From: Myxococcus xanthus | GTDB lineage: Bacteria > Myxococcota > Myxococcia > Myxococcales > Myxococcaceae | Assembly (NCBI RefSeq): GCF_006402735.1 | Contig: NZ_CP017174.1 | Span: 6,986,001 to 7,050,000 of the forward strand | DNA length: 64,000 nucleotides | Direction: 5' to 3' | Part shown: positions 17,489 through 26,446 of the stretch, piece by piece | How positions within the stretch are numbered: position 1 is the first letter of the stretch | Layout of the letters: each line of letters begins with the position of its first letter | Notes under the pieces: generated by a model | Seen by the model: the letters and a program-made list of their open reading frames with translations, nothing else | Databases searched by the model: none | Told to the model about the DNA's origin: nothing | Program-made: the position numbers and the translations under genes

Positions 17489-19407
17489 AAAGGACCGAAG
17501 CTCGCTTCCAGGTGCTGGCGCACGTGCGTGGGCCGCTGCGTGGCGAAGTCACGCATCGCGTCCACGTAGTAGCGCCACGACTCCACGGACACCGGATAGC
17601 CCCAACGCTCGATGTGCGCGGGAATCTCCGCGGCGACCAGGTCGGCCAGCGACTCCAGCTGCGCCGTCACGCGCTCCTCGCGGAAGGTGTTGTCCAGGTG
17701 CCACTGGAAGCGCGACACGAAGCGGCTCTTGAAGTCCGCGTTCGTCATCAGCTGGCGGATGAGCAGCACGGACCACTCCGGGAGTGCCTCGTCCGTCATC
17801 ACCCGGGCCAGCGAGTCGTAGCCCGGGTCACCGAGGAAGGCGTTGTCCAGGTCGTAGAGCAGCCAGCGCCAGCGGCCGTCCTTCGCCGTGGCTCCGCCGG
17901 ACTCCGGCTGGACGTAGCGCCAGAACTTGACGTTGTTGTGGGGCCAGTCTGTGTTCGCGAAGAAGATCTCCGCGATTTGATAGTCGATGAAGTCGTCCAC
18001 ATCCATCATCGACTCCACGTGGGCCAGGTTCTCCGGCAGCGAGAGGTCGTTGTTCCGGACGAAGTCCAGCAGCGCCAGGTAGTGCGACTCGTCGCCTTCC
18101 GCGCCCGTGTCGAGCACCCCGTCCAACTCCAGGATGGCCACCTTCTTGCGGTCGATGCCGTGGCGCGACGCGAGGTAGTACTCGTCATACCGCTCGCGCA
18201 GCTCGTGCAGGCCCCAGTACTCACCGTTGAGGTACAAGACGGTGGGGCGGCAGGCCTGCACGTTCAGCGCCGTCTCCCGCAGCAGTCCCTGGAGCGCACA
18301 GTCGCGAATCTTGGAGTACAGCAGGTCCTGGCCCGACGTGCGGACGATGAGCCGCGTGTACTCGTCCAGCGCCTGGTCGGGGAACACCGCCGCGCGGAAC
18401 GTCTTCGGCCCGTAGTCCTCCTTCGCGTACAGGCGCAGGCTCTTGTGCGGCAGCGCCGCGCTGCCCGAGCCGTGGATGCGCACGCCCGCCCCCTGCGAAA
18501 TCACCGGCTGGCCTTCCACTTCGAACCACTCCACGTGGAGGGGGCGCTCCCAGTCCTTGCCACTCTGGTGATAGTTGCCGTTGCCCCACATCCAATCCGG
18601 CAAGGGGTCCTCCGCGTGAATGCGCCCGGGGACGTAGATGCCGTGCTCGAAGCCAAAGAAGTGCTCCGCGTCCACCGTCAGGGACATCACCGGCAACGAA
18701 CCATGTGACTTGTCGATGAGATAACTCCGCGTGCCGGAGGCTCCCACGGGCGTGGCGTCCTGGAATTGCTGGAACCGCACCACGGCGGCGCGACCCACCG
18801 GCCCGCGAGGCGGCAGCCACCGCCACTCCTCCGGCGTCTCCGGCGGATTCGTGGGGATGAGGGACAGAGGCGCGGGCTCGCCCTGTGAACGCATCAGGAC
18901 CAACGGCGAGGTGTAGATGGGCGAGTCGGCCGTCGGCGTCGAGCCATCCAGCGTGTAGCGCGTCGTCGCGGACTCGCTCGTGGGCAGCGTCAGCAGGGAC
19001 GGGGGCTGGTAGAGCGCGTGCTGCGTGTCGAAGTCCAATGGCTGGAGCGCCAGCGACGCGCGGGCCGGAGTGCCGGAGCCGTCATGCGCCACCACCTCGA
19101 TGGAGTGCATTCTCGCGCCTGGCTGCCATTGGATGCTCCACTGGTCACCATGCACCTCGGCCCAGCCGAGCAGCACGCCGTCCACGTGGACTTCCACGGC
19201 CCTGATGTCGCCCTGCCCCTGGATGGTCCCCCGCAGGAAACCGGACGCGTTGTCCATGCCATCGATGGACACGTACGGAACGGACTGCTCTTCCCGCGGG
19301 TCGTCAATGGGCGGAACGACCGGAGCCGGCGGAACATCCTCACGGCAGGCGGACAGTGAAAGGGTGAGCCACAACAACGCCGAGCGGGACTTGAAACGAA
19401 GGGGCAT
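17485..19407 (-). CDS. CotH-kinase family lipoprotein
   Basis: A 640-residue secreted lipoprotein (lipobox LSAC after a 20-residue hydrophobic signal). Residues 30-160 include a bacterial Ig-like stretch and a chitobiase C-terminal-like segment (TRYTLDGSTPTADSP). The rest is a CotH atypical kinase domain: HKSLRLYAKEDYG, LIVRTSGQDL, NGEYWGLHELRERYDE, and the LLYDLDNAFLG metal site. CotH of Bacillus phosphorylates spore-coat proteins; exported myxobacterial members may modify extracellular or spore-coat proteins, which would fit a sporulating organism, but that is inference. An AGGGAGA Shine-Dalgarno precedes ATG 19407. An upstream in-frame extension to 19560 is unlikely because it lacks a signal peptide at its start. 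Confidence 0.85.
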   Translation of the reverse strand: MPLRFKSRSALLWLTLSLSACREDVPPAPVVPPIDDPREEQSVPYVSIDGMDNASGFLRGTIQGQGDIRAVEVHVDGVLLGWAEVHGDQWSIQWQPGARMHSIEVVAHDGSGTPARASLALQPLDFDTQHALYQPPSLLTLPTSESATTRYTLDGSTPTADSPIYTSPLVLMRSQGEPAPLSLIPTNPPETPEEWRWLPPRGPVGRAAVVRFQQFQDATPVGASGTRSYLIDKSHGSLPVMSLTVDAEHFFGFEHGIYVPGRIHAEDPLPDWMWGNGNYHQSGKDWERPLHVEWFEVEGQPVISQGAGVRIHGSGSAALPHKSLRLYAKEDYGPKTFRAAVFPDQALDEYTRLIVRTSGQDLLYSKIRDCALQGLLRETALNVQACRPTVLYLNGEYWGLHELRERYDEYYLASRHGIDRKKVAILELDGVLDTGAEGDESHYLALLDFVRNNDLSLPENLAHVESMMDVDDFIDYQIAEIFFANTDWPHNNVKFWRYVQPESGGATAKDGRWRWLLYDLDNAFLGDPGYDSLARVMTDEALPEWSVLLIRQLMTNADFKSRFVSRFQWHLDNTFREERVTAQLESLADLVAAEIPAHIERWGYPVSVESWRYYVDAMRDFATQRPTHVRQHLEASFGPF

Positions 19408-19645
19408 CAACGCCTGTCTCCCTGGGAACGAGCGGCCAGCGCATGGCTGGCACGGGGACGTCCGGCCCGCAGGATTACGAACCTCCTGCGACACGTCCCA
19501 CACGCGCCCGTGCACGGCGCACGCCATCTGAGTCCCCAGGTGGGGCGCCCTGAAACGCACACCGAATGACGACCGCGGCGCCCCCTATGTAGCGCAGGGA
19601 ACGTTTGAGGTCCATCCAACCCCAGTGCATGTCAGGGAAAGCACG

Positions 19646-19677
19646 AGAGCCCCCGCCCGGTGTCGGACGGAGGCTCT
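19646..19677 (-). terminator. Intrinsic terminator after the SPFH gene
   Basis: On the minus strand AGAGCCTCCGTCCG pairs over 14 bp (two G-U wobbles) with CGGGCGGGGGCTCT around an ACAC loop. It lies 28 bases after the SPFH stop codon. The following T-run is short (CGTGCTTTCCC). It separates the SPFH gene from the CotH gene. Confidence 0.75.
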
Positions 19678-19704
19678 GGGTACCGCAGGGGTACACGAAG
19701 GGAA

Positions 19705-20742
19705 CTACAGGAGCTTCATCAGCTCCGCGCGCTTCGCATTGTACTCCTCGTCACTGAGGACGCCCGCGTCCTTCAGCTCCTTGATTTCCTTCAGGCGCTG
19801 CGCGGGGCTGCGCGTATCCGCCGGGGGCGCCGCGGGCGCGGGCTCCGGGGGCCGCTGCTGGTTCATGAACTGCTGGGCCATGCCGAAGCCCATGCCCATG
19901 CCCATGCCACCCAGCGCGTTGCCCGCGCCGCCGCCGCCGTCACCGCCCTTGGCCATGCCCTCGGCCGCGCCGAGCATCGCCTGGCCCTGCGCGTACTGCT
20001 GGAAGCCACCGGCCAGACGCGAGTACGCCACGTCCTTGCCCAGCTTCTTCAGCGTCGCCTCGTCCTCCTCCTTGATGGAGACGTGGAAGTTGCCCATCCG
20101 CACCACGGTGAGGCCGTAGCCGTCCACGTGGGGCTTGAGCCCGGAGATGACCTCGGTCTCGATCTCCTCGGTGTACGCGCCGCTCGTCACGTCGAGCAGC
20201 GGCCAGCGCTTCTTGACGAGCAGCTCCGCGATGCGGTCGCGCGTCACCTTCAGCACCTGGTTCTTGAACCAGCCGAGCAGTTCCTCGTTGCCGGTGCGGC
20301 CCATGCCCACCAGGCCCACCACCAGGCGCTCCGGGTCCGTCACGCGGATGGAGAAGTCGCCGTACACCATGGTGCCGATGCCCAGGCCCGTCTCCGGGTC
20401 GCGCACGTCACCGATGGGGCCGCCGAACTTCACGCCGGCGAACTCCCGGGTGGAGACGAAGAAGATTTCGGAGATGAAGAGGTTGCCGCCCGTGAAGCCT
20501 TCGATGAGGCGGGACAGGAACGGGATGTTGTTCGTGTCCAGCGAGTGACGGCCAGGCCCCAGCTTGCCCTCCACCTTGCCGTCCTTCACGAAGAGGGCGA
20601 CCTCGTCCGCATCGACGGTGAGCTGGGTCAGCATCCGGACGTTGTTCTCCGGATACTTGTAGATGATGTCGCCCTTCGCCGAGTCCGCCCGGGCGATGAA
20701 GTTGCGCTTCGTCTCACCCTTGATGCTGTCGAAGATACCCAT
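19705..20742 (-). CDS. SPFH/virion-core-like protein with C-terminal SHOCT domain
   Basis: A 345-residue cytosolic protein. The N-terminal ~250 residues form an SPFH/band-7 domain of the YdjI/virion-core type (GETKRNFIARADSAKGDIIYKYP...). A Gly/Met-rich linker (GGMGMGMGFGM) and a Pro/Ala stretch lead to a terminal SHOCT motif (LKEIKELKDAGVLSDEEYNAKRAELM), a short helical oligomerisation module. No transmembrane segment is apparent, unlike classic flotillins. GGAGGCG precedes ATG 20742. Relatives often co-occur with stress or membrane-maintenance genes; here it is a single-gene unit between an ABC permease gene and a terminator. Its function is unknown. Confidence 0.8.
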   Translation of the reverse strand: MGIFDSIKGETKRNFIARADSAKGDIIYKYPENNVRMLTQLTVDADEVALFVKDGKVEGKLGPGRHSLDTNNIPFLSRLIEGFTGGNLFISEIFFVSTREFAGVKFGGPIGDVRDPETGLGIGTMVYGDFSIRVTDPERLVVGLVGMGRTGNEELLGWFKNQVLKVTRDRIAELLVKKRWPLLDVTSGAYTEEIETEVISGLKPHVDGYGLTVVRMGNFHVSIKEEDEATLKKLGKDVAYSRLAGGFQQYAQGQAMLGAAEGMAKGGDGGGGAGNALGGMGMGMGFGMAQQFMNQQRPPEPAPAAPPADTRSPAQRLKEIKELKDAGVLSDEEYNAKRAELMKLL

Positions 20743-20940
20743 TGCCGTCAGCGCCTCCGTGGCCGCGTTGGCAGCCGGTCAACCCGCGCCGCCACCCCAA
20801 CCCTTTTAAGAGCATGGCATCCCGGACGAAAGCGCGCGCGCTCGCGTACCGGCACCTGCTCGCAACATGCCAGTTTCACTGGCGAAAGCCTAGCCGCTCG
20901 GCAGGCTGGATGCCCTGGAAAGCGACGGCCGGCGTCCGCG

Positions 20941-21741
20941 CTAGCCCCAACGGCTCACCAGCCGCTCGCGGTCCAACAAGCGGATACTGGCCCACAGCAG
21001 GAGGGCGTCCAGCACCAGCACCACCGCGCCCTGGAGCAGGTAGTAGCCGAAGCCCGCCTTGAGCACGCCCGCCACCTGTCCACCCACCATGCCCACGATG
21101 GGCAGCACCACCAGCGCGGACAGCTGCTGGGCCATGCGCGCCTCGCTTACCCGGGCGGAGATGAGCACCGCCACCCCGTTGCCGAAGAAGGCGAACAGTG
21201 GCGCGATGACGAACACGCCGAAGGTCCACAGCGCGTTGGGCATCAGCGGCATCTTCACCAGCGGCCACGCGACGATGTCCACGCCCACACAGAACAGGAC
21301 GAAGGCCGTCCACGTAATCGCCACGGAGGGCACCAGCGCCGCCAGGCTCTTGCCCGTCACCAGCTCCGCCGCCGTCACGGGCGAGGCCAGGAGCGGCTCC
21401 AGCGTGCGCCGCTCCTTCTCCCCCGCCACGCTCTGGGACGCGATGAGGATGGGCACGAACACCGGCATCACCAGGAACATGCCGAACCAGTCGGTGAGCG
21501 TCTTGTCGATGAGGAAGCGCGCGGCGCTGGCGCCCAGCGGCAGCGTGGGGTCGTAGAAGAGCGCCACGCTGCGCAGGTCCGCGTGGTCCGGCGTGCGCAC
21601 GTACGTCCACACCACGCCAATGGGCACCAGCACCATGACGGCCGGGAGCACCATCATGGACACCAGCAGGCCCACGTTCTTTCGCAGGTCCAGGAAGTCC
21701 TTCCAGAACACCGCCAGGGCCCGCTTCGGACGGAATGCCAT
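20941..21741 (-). CDS. ABC-2 type exporter, permease subunit
   Basis: A 266-residue integral membrane protein with about six hydrophobic segments (LLVSMMVLPAVMVLVPIGVVW near the N-terminus, FLVMPVFVPILIAS, ALVPSVAITWTAFVLF, LSALVVLPIVGMVGG). The segment SVAGEKERRTLEPLLASPVT is the conserved ABC-2/NatB loop. It starts three bases after the ATPase gene and completes a two-gene exporter. NatAB relatives export sodium or small molecules; the substrate here cannot be told. The coupled glycosyltransferase gene upstream suggests an envelope-related cargo. Confidence 0.88.
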   Translation of the reverse strand: MAFRPKRALAVFWKDFLDLRKNVGLLVSMMVLPAVMVLVPIGVVWTYVRTPDHADLRSVALFYDPTLPLGASAARFLIDKTLTDWFGMFLVMPVFVPILIASQSVAGEKERRTLEPLLASPVTAAELVTGKSLAALVPSVAITWTAFVLFCVGVDIVAWPLVKMPLMPNALWTFGVFVIAPLFAFFGNGVAVLISARVSEARMAQQLSALVVLPIVGMVGGQVAGVLKAGFGYYLLQGAVVLVLDALLLWASIRLLDRERLVSRWG

Positions 21742-21744
21742 GGG

Positions 21745-22662
21745 CTACCCCCTCCCCTCGCGCAGCAGCTCCAAATAGACCTCTTCCAGGGGACGCTGCG
21801 TGGGCACCGCGCTGTGCACGCGCGCGCCCGCTCCCACCAGGCACGCCACCACGTCGGGCGCCTGCGCATCGTCCGCCAGCATCACGCGCAGCTTCGGCCC
21901 TTCGGCCAGCACGTTGGGCGCGAAGGGGAGCAGGGCCAGCGCGCCGCGAAAGCGCTCCGCCTCCCCTTCCACGCGCACCTCCAGCGCCTGCCCCGCGTGC
22001 CGCAGCTCGCGGACCGGGCCCATGGCCAGCAGGCGGCGCTTCACCACCGCCACGCGCTCACACAGGCGCTCCACCTCCGCCAGGTTGTGCGAGCACAGGA
22101 CGATGGTGCGCCCCTCCGACGCCAGCTCCGCCACGGCGTCGCGCACGGTGCGCGCGGACTCCGGATCCAGGCCGCTGGTGGGCTCGTCCAGGAAGATGAC
22201 CTTCGGGTCGTGCACCAGCGTCCGGACGATGGCCAGCTTCTGCCGCATCCCCTTGGAGAAGCCGCCCACCGGCTCCTCCTCGCGCCCACCCAACCCGAAG
22301 CGCTCCAGGTAGTGCCGGGCCCGAGGCCAGGCCGCGGCTTCATCCAACTCATGCAGCTTCATGAAGAAGCGCAGGTTCTCCCGCGCGGTGAGCCTGTCGT
22401 AGAGGCCGGGCTGCTCGGTGAGCAGGCCCACCACCTTGCGCAGCGGCTCGCCGTCGCGGTCCACCCGGTGGCCCCACACGGTGGCCTCGCCCTCGGTGGG
22501 CTGAAGCAGCCCCGTGAGCATGCGCACCGTGGTCGTCTTCCCCGCGCCGTTGGGCCCCAGCAGGCCGAATACCTCGCCGGGCCGCACGTGGAAGGACAAC
22601 GCCTCCACGGCCACCCGGTCTCCGAAGCGCTTGCCCAGGTCCTGGACGTGGATGCCGCTCAA
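21745..22662 (-). CDS. ABC-2 type exporter, ATP-binding subunit
   Basis: A 305-residue ABC ATPase that powers the adjacent permease. Walker A is GPNGAGKTT at 36-44, the signature region is GGFSKGMRQKLAI, Walker B is VIFLDEPTSGLDP, and the H-loop (LCSHNLAEVERL) follows; a ~90-residue C-terminal regulatory region resembles that of drug exporters. The best start is the TTG at 22662, which overlaps the TGA of the glycosyltransferase gene (TTGA) and places the first strand (SGIHVQDLGKRFG) correctly. The open frame runs further upstream only inside the preceding gene. Confidence 0.9.
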   Translation of the reverse strand: MSGIHVQDLGKRFGDRVAVEALSFHVRPGEVFGLLGPNGAGKTTTVRMLTGLLQPTEGEATVWGHRVDRDGEPLRKVVGLLTEQPGLYDRLTARENLRFFMKLHELDEAAAWPRARHYLERFGLGGREEEPVGGFSKGMRQKLAIVRTLVHDPKVIFLDEPTSGLDPESARTVRDAVAELASEGRTIVLCSHNLAEVERLCERVAVVKRRLLAMGPVRELRHAGQALEVRVEGEAERFRGALALLPFAPNVLAEGPKLRVMLADDAQAPDVVACLVGAGARVHSAVPTQRPLEEVYLELLREGRG

Positions 22663-24962
22663 TCGATGGTCACCAGGAGGAACTTGTTGTTGATGTCGCG
22701 GTCCACCGGCGTCACGACCTTGTCCGAGCCCACCGCGGTGCGCAGCAGGTTGAGCCGGTTGTGCTCCACCAGTGCCCACTCACGCCCCGGCCGCTGCGCC
22801 AGGGCGCGCATGCGCGCGTTCGCGTCCGACACGCGGTACTGCTCCACCGTGTTCTGCGAGTAGAGCGTCTCGCCGCGCCAGTTCATCATGTACGCGACGA
22901 TGGGCTCGCCCGCCTGACGCTGCGCGTAGTAGCGCCAGAAGAGGTCGCGCTGCGTCCATTGGTGGGACAGGTCCACCCAGTGGCTCCAGTTGAACCAGAG
23001 GGCCATGCCCGCCGCGAGCACCCAGAAGGTGCCGAACAGCATCGCCCGCGCCCGCATCAGCGACGCCACCACCGCCATGCCGCCCGCCACCGCGAAGGTG
23101 AAGCCCAGCGTCTTCTTGATGTTGACGGGCTCCGACAGCGCCTTGAGCAGCGAGTCCTCCGCCGCCGGCTGGCGGAAGCCCCGCACCGCGAACGCGATGC
23201 CCACCACCGCCAGCACGCCGGCCAGTGTCTGGAGCGACGCGCGGCCTTCCGCGCCCGGCCGCATGGACTCCCACGCCAGGTAGCCAGCCACCGCCAGCAC
23301 CGCCACGCCCACCAGCGCCTTGGCGGACACCTGGGCCTGGGCGCTCACCGCGCCCAGCGTCGCCACGCCGCCCAGGAGCAGCATCAGCGCCACGGCGCGT
23401 GCGCTCGGCGTCGTCCGGGCCCGCCCCTTCGCGGAGAAGGCGTCGAAGGACAGGTAGACGCCGAAGGCCAGCAGCACCAGCGTCACCAAATCTCCCGTCC
23501 ACAGCGGACGCGAGGTGAAGAACGCGATGGGCTTCGTCACCAGGTCCTGCGGATAGGCTCGGTCGTAGTTGTAGACGAACAGGTCGGTGAAGATCTTCGG
23601 GTTCTCCGCGATGTTCTTCCCCACCAGGACGAAGAGCATGAGCCCGAAGATGAGGCTCACCGCGTGCGCGGAGATGCCCTCCTCCCACAGCCGGTCGATG
23701 AAGAGCGCCAGGAGGACGGCCACGCCCGGCAGCACCGGGAAGACGTAGTGGTGGAACTTGGTGGCGCTGGACGACAGCAACCAGAAGGAGAAGGCCACCC
23801 ACAGCACCGCGATGATGGCCAGGTGGTCCGCCGCCTTCTCCGAGCGCAGCTTCAGCCGCGCCACCACCGAGAAGGCGCCAGGCAGCAGCGCTACCCAGGG
23901 GAAGATGGCGAAGCCACCCTGCTCGATGAAGTAGATGAACGTGCCGCCCGGCGTGGTGGTGTGCACGCCCGCCGTGAGGCGGTTGAGGTGGTCGTGGACG
24001 AAGAAGCGGTACCAGAAGAGCTTGCCCTCATCGTCCACGGAGCCGAAGAGGGACAGCGTCAGGTACCAGGGGCCCGCCACCGCGAAGAACACCAGGATGC
24101 CCGTGCCCAGGTGCATCTTGAACATCTGCCCCCACAGCACGGGCATGGGCTGACGGCCCTCGCGCACGTCCTTGCGGAAACGGGCCTGCGTGAGCCACTT
24201 CAGGTGCGCGTCCAGGCTGTCGCTGTCCCAAGGGATGACGGACAGGGCCGCGTACAGCACCAGGATGACGGCGGGCAGCCCCACGCCCAACAGGCCCTTG
24301 GCCAGCGCGGACAGGCCGGCGAAGAAATAGAAGCCGTACCACCAGGCGGCGCGGTGCTTCGTCGTCGCATCCAGCTGACCGATGAGCGCGCACGCCATGG
24401 CGCAGATGAAGGTGGTGACGAAGGGCGTGTCCGTCACCGTCTGCCGCGTGAGCAGGAAGTACAGCGGCATGGTGGCCAGCACGAAGCCGGTGGCCAACCC
24501 CGCGCGCCGGGACACCACGCGCGCCACCGCCAGTGACAACAGCGCCACCGCGGTGATGCTCAGGAGCGCGAAGGGCATCCGCATGCCCCACTCCGTGTAG
24601 AGGCCCAGCATCCCACCCGGATTCGCCGCACCCACCACGTTCATCCCCAGCGCCTGCATCCACATCGTGAGCGGCGGCTTGGAGAAGAACCACGAGCCTT
24701 CCCAGAAGGGATACACGTAGTCCTGGCGGACAACCATCATCCGCGCGACTTCGCCGTAGTGCGTCTCCCAGGGGTCCCAGAGCCCCACCGCGCCCAGGTA
24801 GGGAATGAAGAGCAGGGCCGCGAAGCCCGCCGTGGCCGTCACGACGCGCAGACTGAAGGACAGCTCCAGCCACCGCTTCGCCCACTTCGCCTGGAAGAAG
24901 TCCTTGCCGAGGATGGCCTCGGTGAAGGTCTGCTCCCGCTGCTGTTCGACTTCGCTCTCCAC
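22659..24962 (-). CDS. GT39-type membrane glycosyltransferase (ArnT/PMT-like)
   Basis: A 767-residue polytopic membrane protein with more than ten hydrophobic segments. The first periplasmic loop has the acidic signature GLWDPWETHYGEVARMM, typical of the ArnT/GT39 superfamily, which transfers sugars from polyprenyl phosphate carriers. The loop FFSKPPLTMWMQALGM is also characteristic (KPPL). The chosen GTG start at 24962 has AAGGAG nine bases upstream; a longer frame to 25112 begins in low-complexity sequence. Acceptor and sugar are unknown. The stop overlaps the start of an ABC-2 exporter ATPase, so the three genes are one operon. Confidence 0.85.
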   Translation of the reverse strand: MESEVEQQREQTFTEAILGKDFFQAKWAKRWLELSFSLRVVTATAGFAALLFIPYLGAVGLWDPWETHYGEVARMMVVRQDYVYPFWEGSWFFSKPPLTMWMQALGMNVVGAANPGGMLGLYTEWGMRMPFALLSITAVALLSLAVARVVSRRAGLATGFVLATMPLYFLLTRQTVTDTPFVTTFICAMACALIGQLDATTKHRAAWWYGFYFFAGLSALAKGLLGVGLPAVILVLYAALSVIPWDSDSLDAHLKWLTQARFRKDVREGRQPMPVLWGQMFKMHLGTGILVFFAVAGPWYLTLSLFGSVDDEGKLFWYRFFVHDHLNRLTAGVHTTTPGGTFIYFIEQGGFAIFPWVALLPGAFSVVARLKLRSEKAADHLAIIAVLWVAFSFWLLSSSATKFHHYVFPVLPGVAVLLALFIDRLWEEGISAHAVSLIFGLMLFVLVGKNIAENPKIFTDLFVYNYDRAYPQDLVTKPIAFFTSRPLWTGDLVTLVLLAFGVYLSFDAFSAKGRARTTPSARAVALMLLLGGVATLGAVSAQAQVSAKALVGVAVLAVAGYLAWESMRPGAEGRASLQTLAGVLAVVGIAFAVRGFRQPAAEDSLLKALSEPVNIKKTLGFTFAVAGGMAVVASLMRARAMLFGTFWVLAAGMALWFNWSHWVDLSHQWTQRDLFWRYYAQRQAGEPIVAYMMNWRGETLYSQNTVEQYRVSDANARMRALAQRPGREWALVEHNRLNLLRTAVGSDKVVTPVDRDINNKFLLVTID

Positions 24963-25228
24963 GGACTGAAGCTCCTTGAGTCGTTCCGGGCGGTGGGCGG
25001 CCCACCCTCGGCAGGACGCGGCGTTATATCCCCGCGGCCCCCTCCGGTCGACCACCGCCGCCGGCCTCTGCCGTGAGCCTGACTGCGCGTCGCTGTGCAG
25101 GAGAATGTACACGGCGGGGCCGCCAACCCCGCGAAAGCACGGCTCCTTGGCAGAGGCACGGCGCTTGAAACGCCCGGGCCCGGCGGTGCTTCCCGAGGCC
25201 GACGGGAAGTGACCGCCGAGGAGACATC

Positions 25229-26440
25229 ATGCTCGCCCCCGCAGTGTCCCTGGCTTGCGCCTTCTTGCTCGCACAGCCAGGGAACGAGGCCCCCGTCCTT
25301 CAGCCGCCCACCACCCCGCTTCCTTCCCAGACCTGGCACGCCCCCACGGTGTGCTTGCGGCTGCCACCAACGAAGGATGTTCCATCCGGCGAGTGGCGAG
25401 CCCAGTGTGACGACACCGCCCAGGTGTGCCGGGTGTCCCCGCTGCGGGAGTTGGACGACGAGGGCGTGGAGACGGACCGGCAGCAAGCGCGGGTGACGAC
25501 CTGCTCCATCGCGTTCGACGAGGAGATGGCGGAGCGGGTGAAGGGTTATCGAATGGAGCCGGCCCGCGCGGCGGCCCCACCCGGCTGGTACCGGGACGAG
25601 CGCGGGCGGGTGATGCAGTTCAACTTCGACCTGAACCGGCGCGTCTGGCTCGGCGGCGCTTGGGCTCCACTGTGGCAGGACGGCCAGGTGCAGGGCCGCA
25701 TGCGCGCTGACTTCGGCATCGCGGTGGAGGCACCATCCAGCCAGGGGAAGCGGCTGCACCGGCTCCGATTCCTGGAGACGGAACTGCACCTGGGTGTGCC
25801 CTCGCTCGACCTGACGGTGGGGCGCTACGACTTCAGCGTCGAGCGTGACGACCCGCTCTTCCGCGTGACGACCTTCTTCGGCAAGCCGCGGCGGCATGAC
25901 CTCCACCTCAACCTGGGCTTGTGGATGGAGACGCTCCGCGTGGAGGAGCTCGAACGCGGCGGCGAAGTGGGGCGCTTCCTCACCTGGGGCACGCTCCACG
26001 CCACGGTGGACCTGTGGCATTCGAAGGACCTGGTGTCCTACGTGCGCGTGCGCGCTGGTCCATCCTTCGAGCGGGACTATGAGAATGGCTTCAACACCTT
26101 CGTCCCCGGCGCGGCGCTCGAAGCAGACCTGACGCTGGACCGGGACGGCTTCCACCACCTGCGGCTGGGGGTGGAGGCGGAGAAGGTGTTGCTGGCCCCG
26201 GCCGTCGCGGGCCGCCCGCTGAGGCCGGAGCGGCTGCGGCTCCAGGCCGGCTACGAGGTCATCATCCTGGCCATCAACGACCAGCCGTTAAGCCTGCTCG
26301 TGGATGGCCGCGGCATGAAGCGTGGCGACATCGCGGGCGTCCCCGAGCAGTGGGAATGGTCCGCGTCCGCGGGCCTGCGCTTCTCCCTCTGGGCTCCCGC
26401 GCGTCGCTCCGCGCCCATGGCCACGTCCGTGAAGGAGTAG
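25229..26440 (+). CDS. Exported protein of unknown function, paralogue 1
   Basis: A 403-residue protein with a short signal peptide (LAPAVSLACAFLLAQ). The N-terminal 90 residues hold four cysteines (CLRL, AQCD, QVCRV, TTCSI) that could form disulfides. The C-terminal 270 residues are rich in alternating polar/hydrophobic strands (LHLNLGLWMETLRVEEL, TLHATVDLWHSKDLVSYVRVRAG), like an outer-membrane or periplasmic beta structure. GAGGAG precedes ATG 25229. The next gene encodes a homologous C-terminal half (AINDQPLSLLVDG here, AVADQPVVLQVSG there), so the pair arose by duplication. No named family recognised. Confidence 0.8.
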   Translation: MLAPAVSLACAFLLAQPGNEAPVLQPPTTPLPSQTWHAPTVCLRLPPTKDVPSGEWRAQCDDTAQVCRVSPLRELDDEGVETDRQQARVTTCSIAFDEEMAERVKGYRMEPARAAAPPGWYRDERGRVMQFNFDLNRRVWLGGAWAPLWQDGQVQGRMRADFGIAVEAPSSQGKRLHRLRFLETELHLGVPSLDLTVGRYDFSVERDDPLFRVTTFFGKPRRHDLHLNLGLWMETLRVEELERGGEVGRFLTWGTLHATVDLWHSKDLVSYVRVRAGPSFERDYENGFNTFVPGAALEADLTLDRDGFHHLRLGVEAEKVLLAPAVAGRPLRPERLRLQAGYEVIILAINDQPLSLLVDGRGMKRGDIAGVPEQWEWSASAGLRFSLWAPARRSAPMATSVKE

Positions 26441-26446
26441 GCCACC

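Noticed and set aside
19448-19465. Sigma-54-like site (TGGCACG...)
   Set aside because: The -12 element lacks the required GC dinucleotide and the site points away from the nearby genes.
19660-22863. Plus-strand frame of over 1000 codons
   Set aside because: It crosses several well-supported minus-strand genes (SPFH, ABC permease, ABC ATPase) and is His/Arg-rich without motifs.
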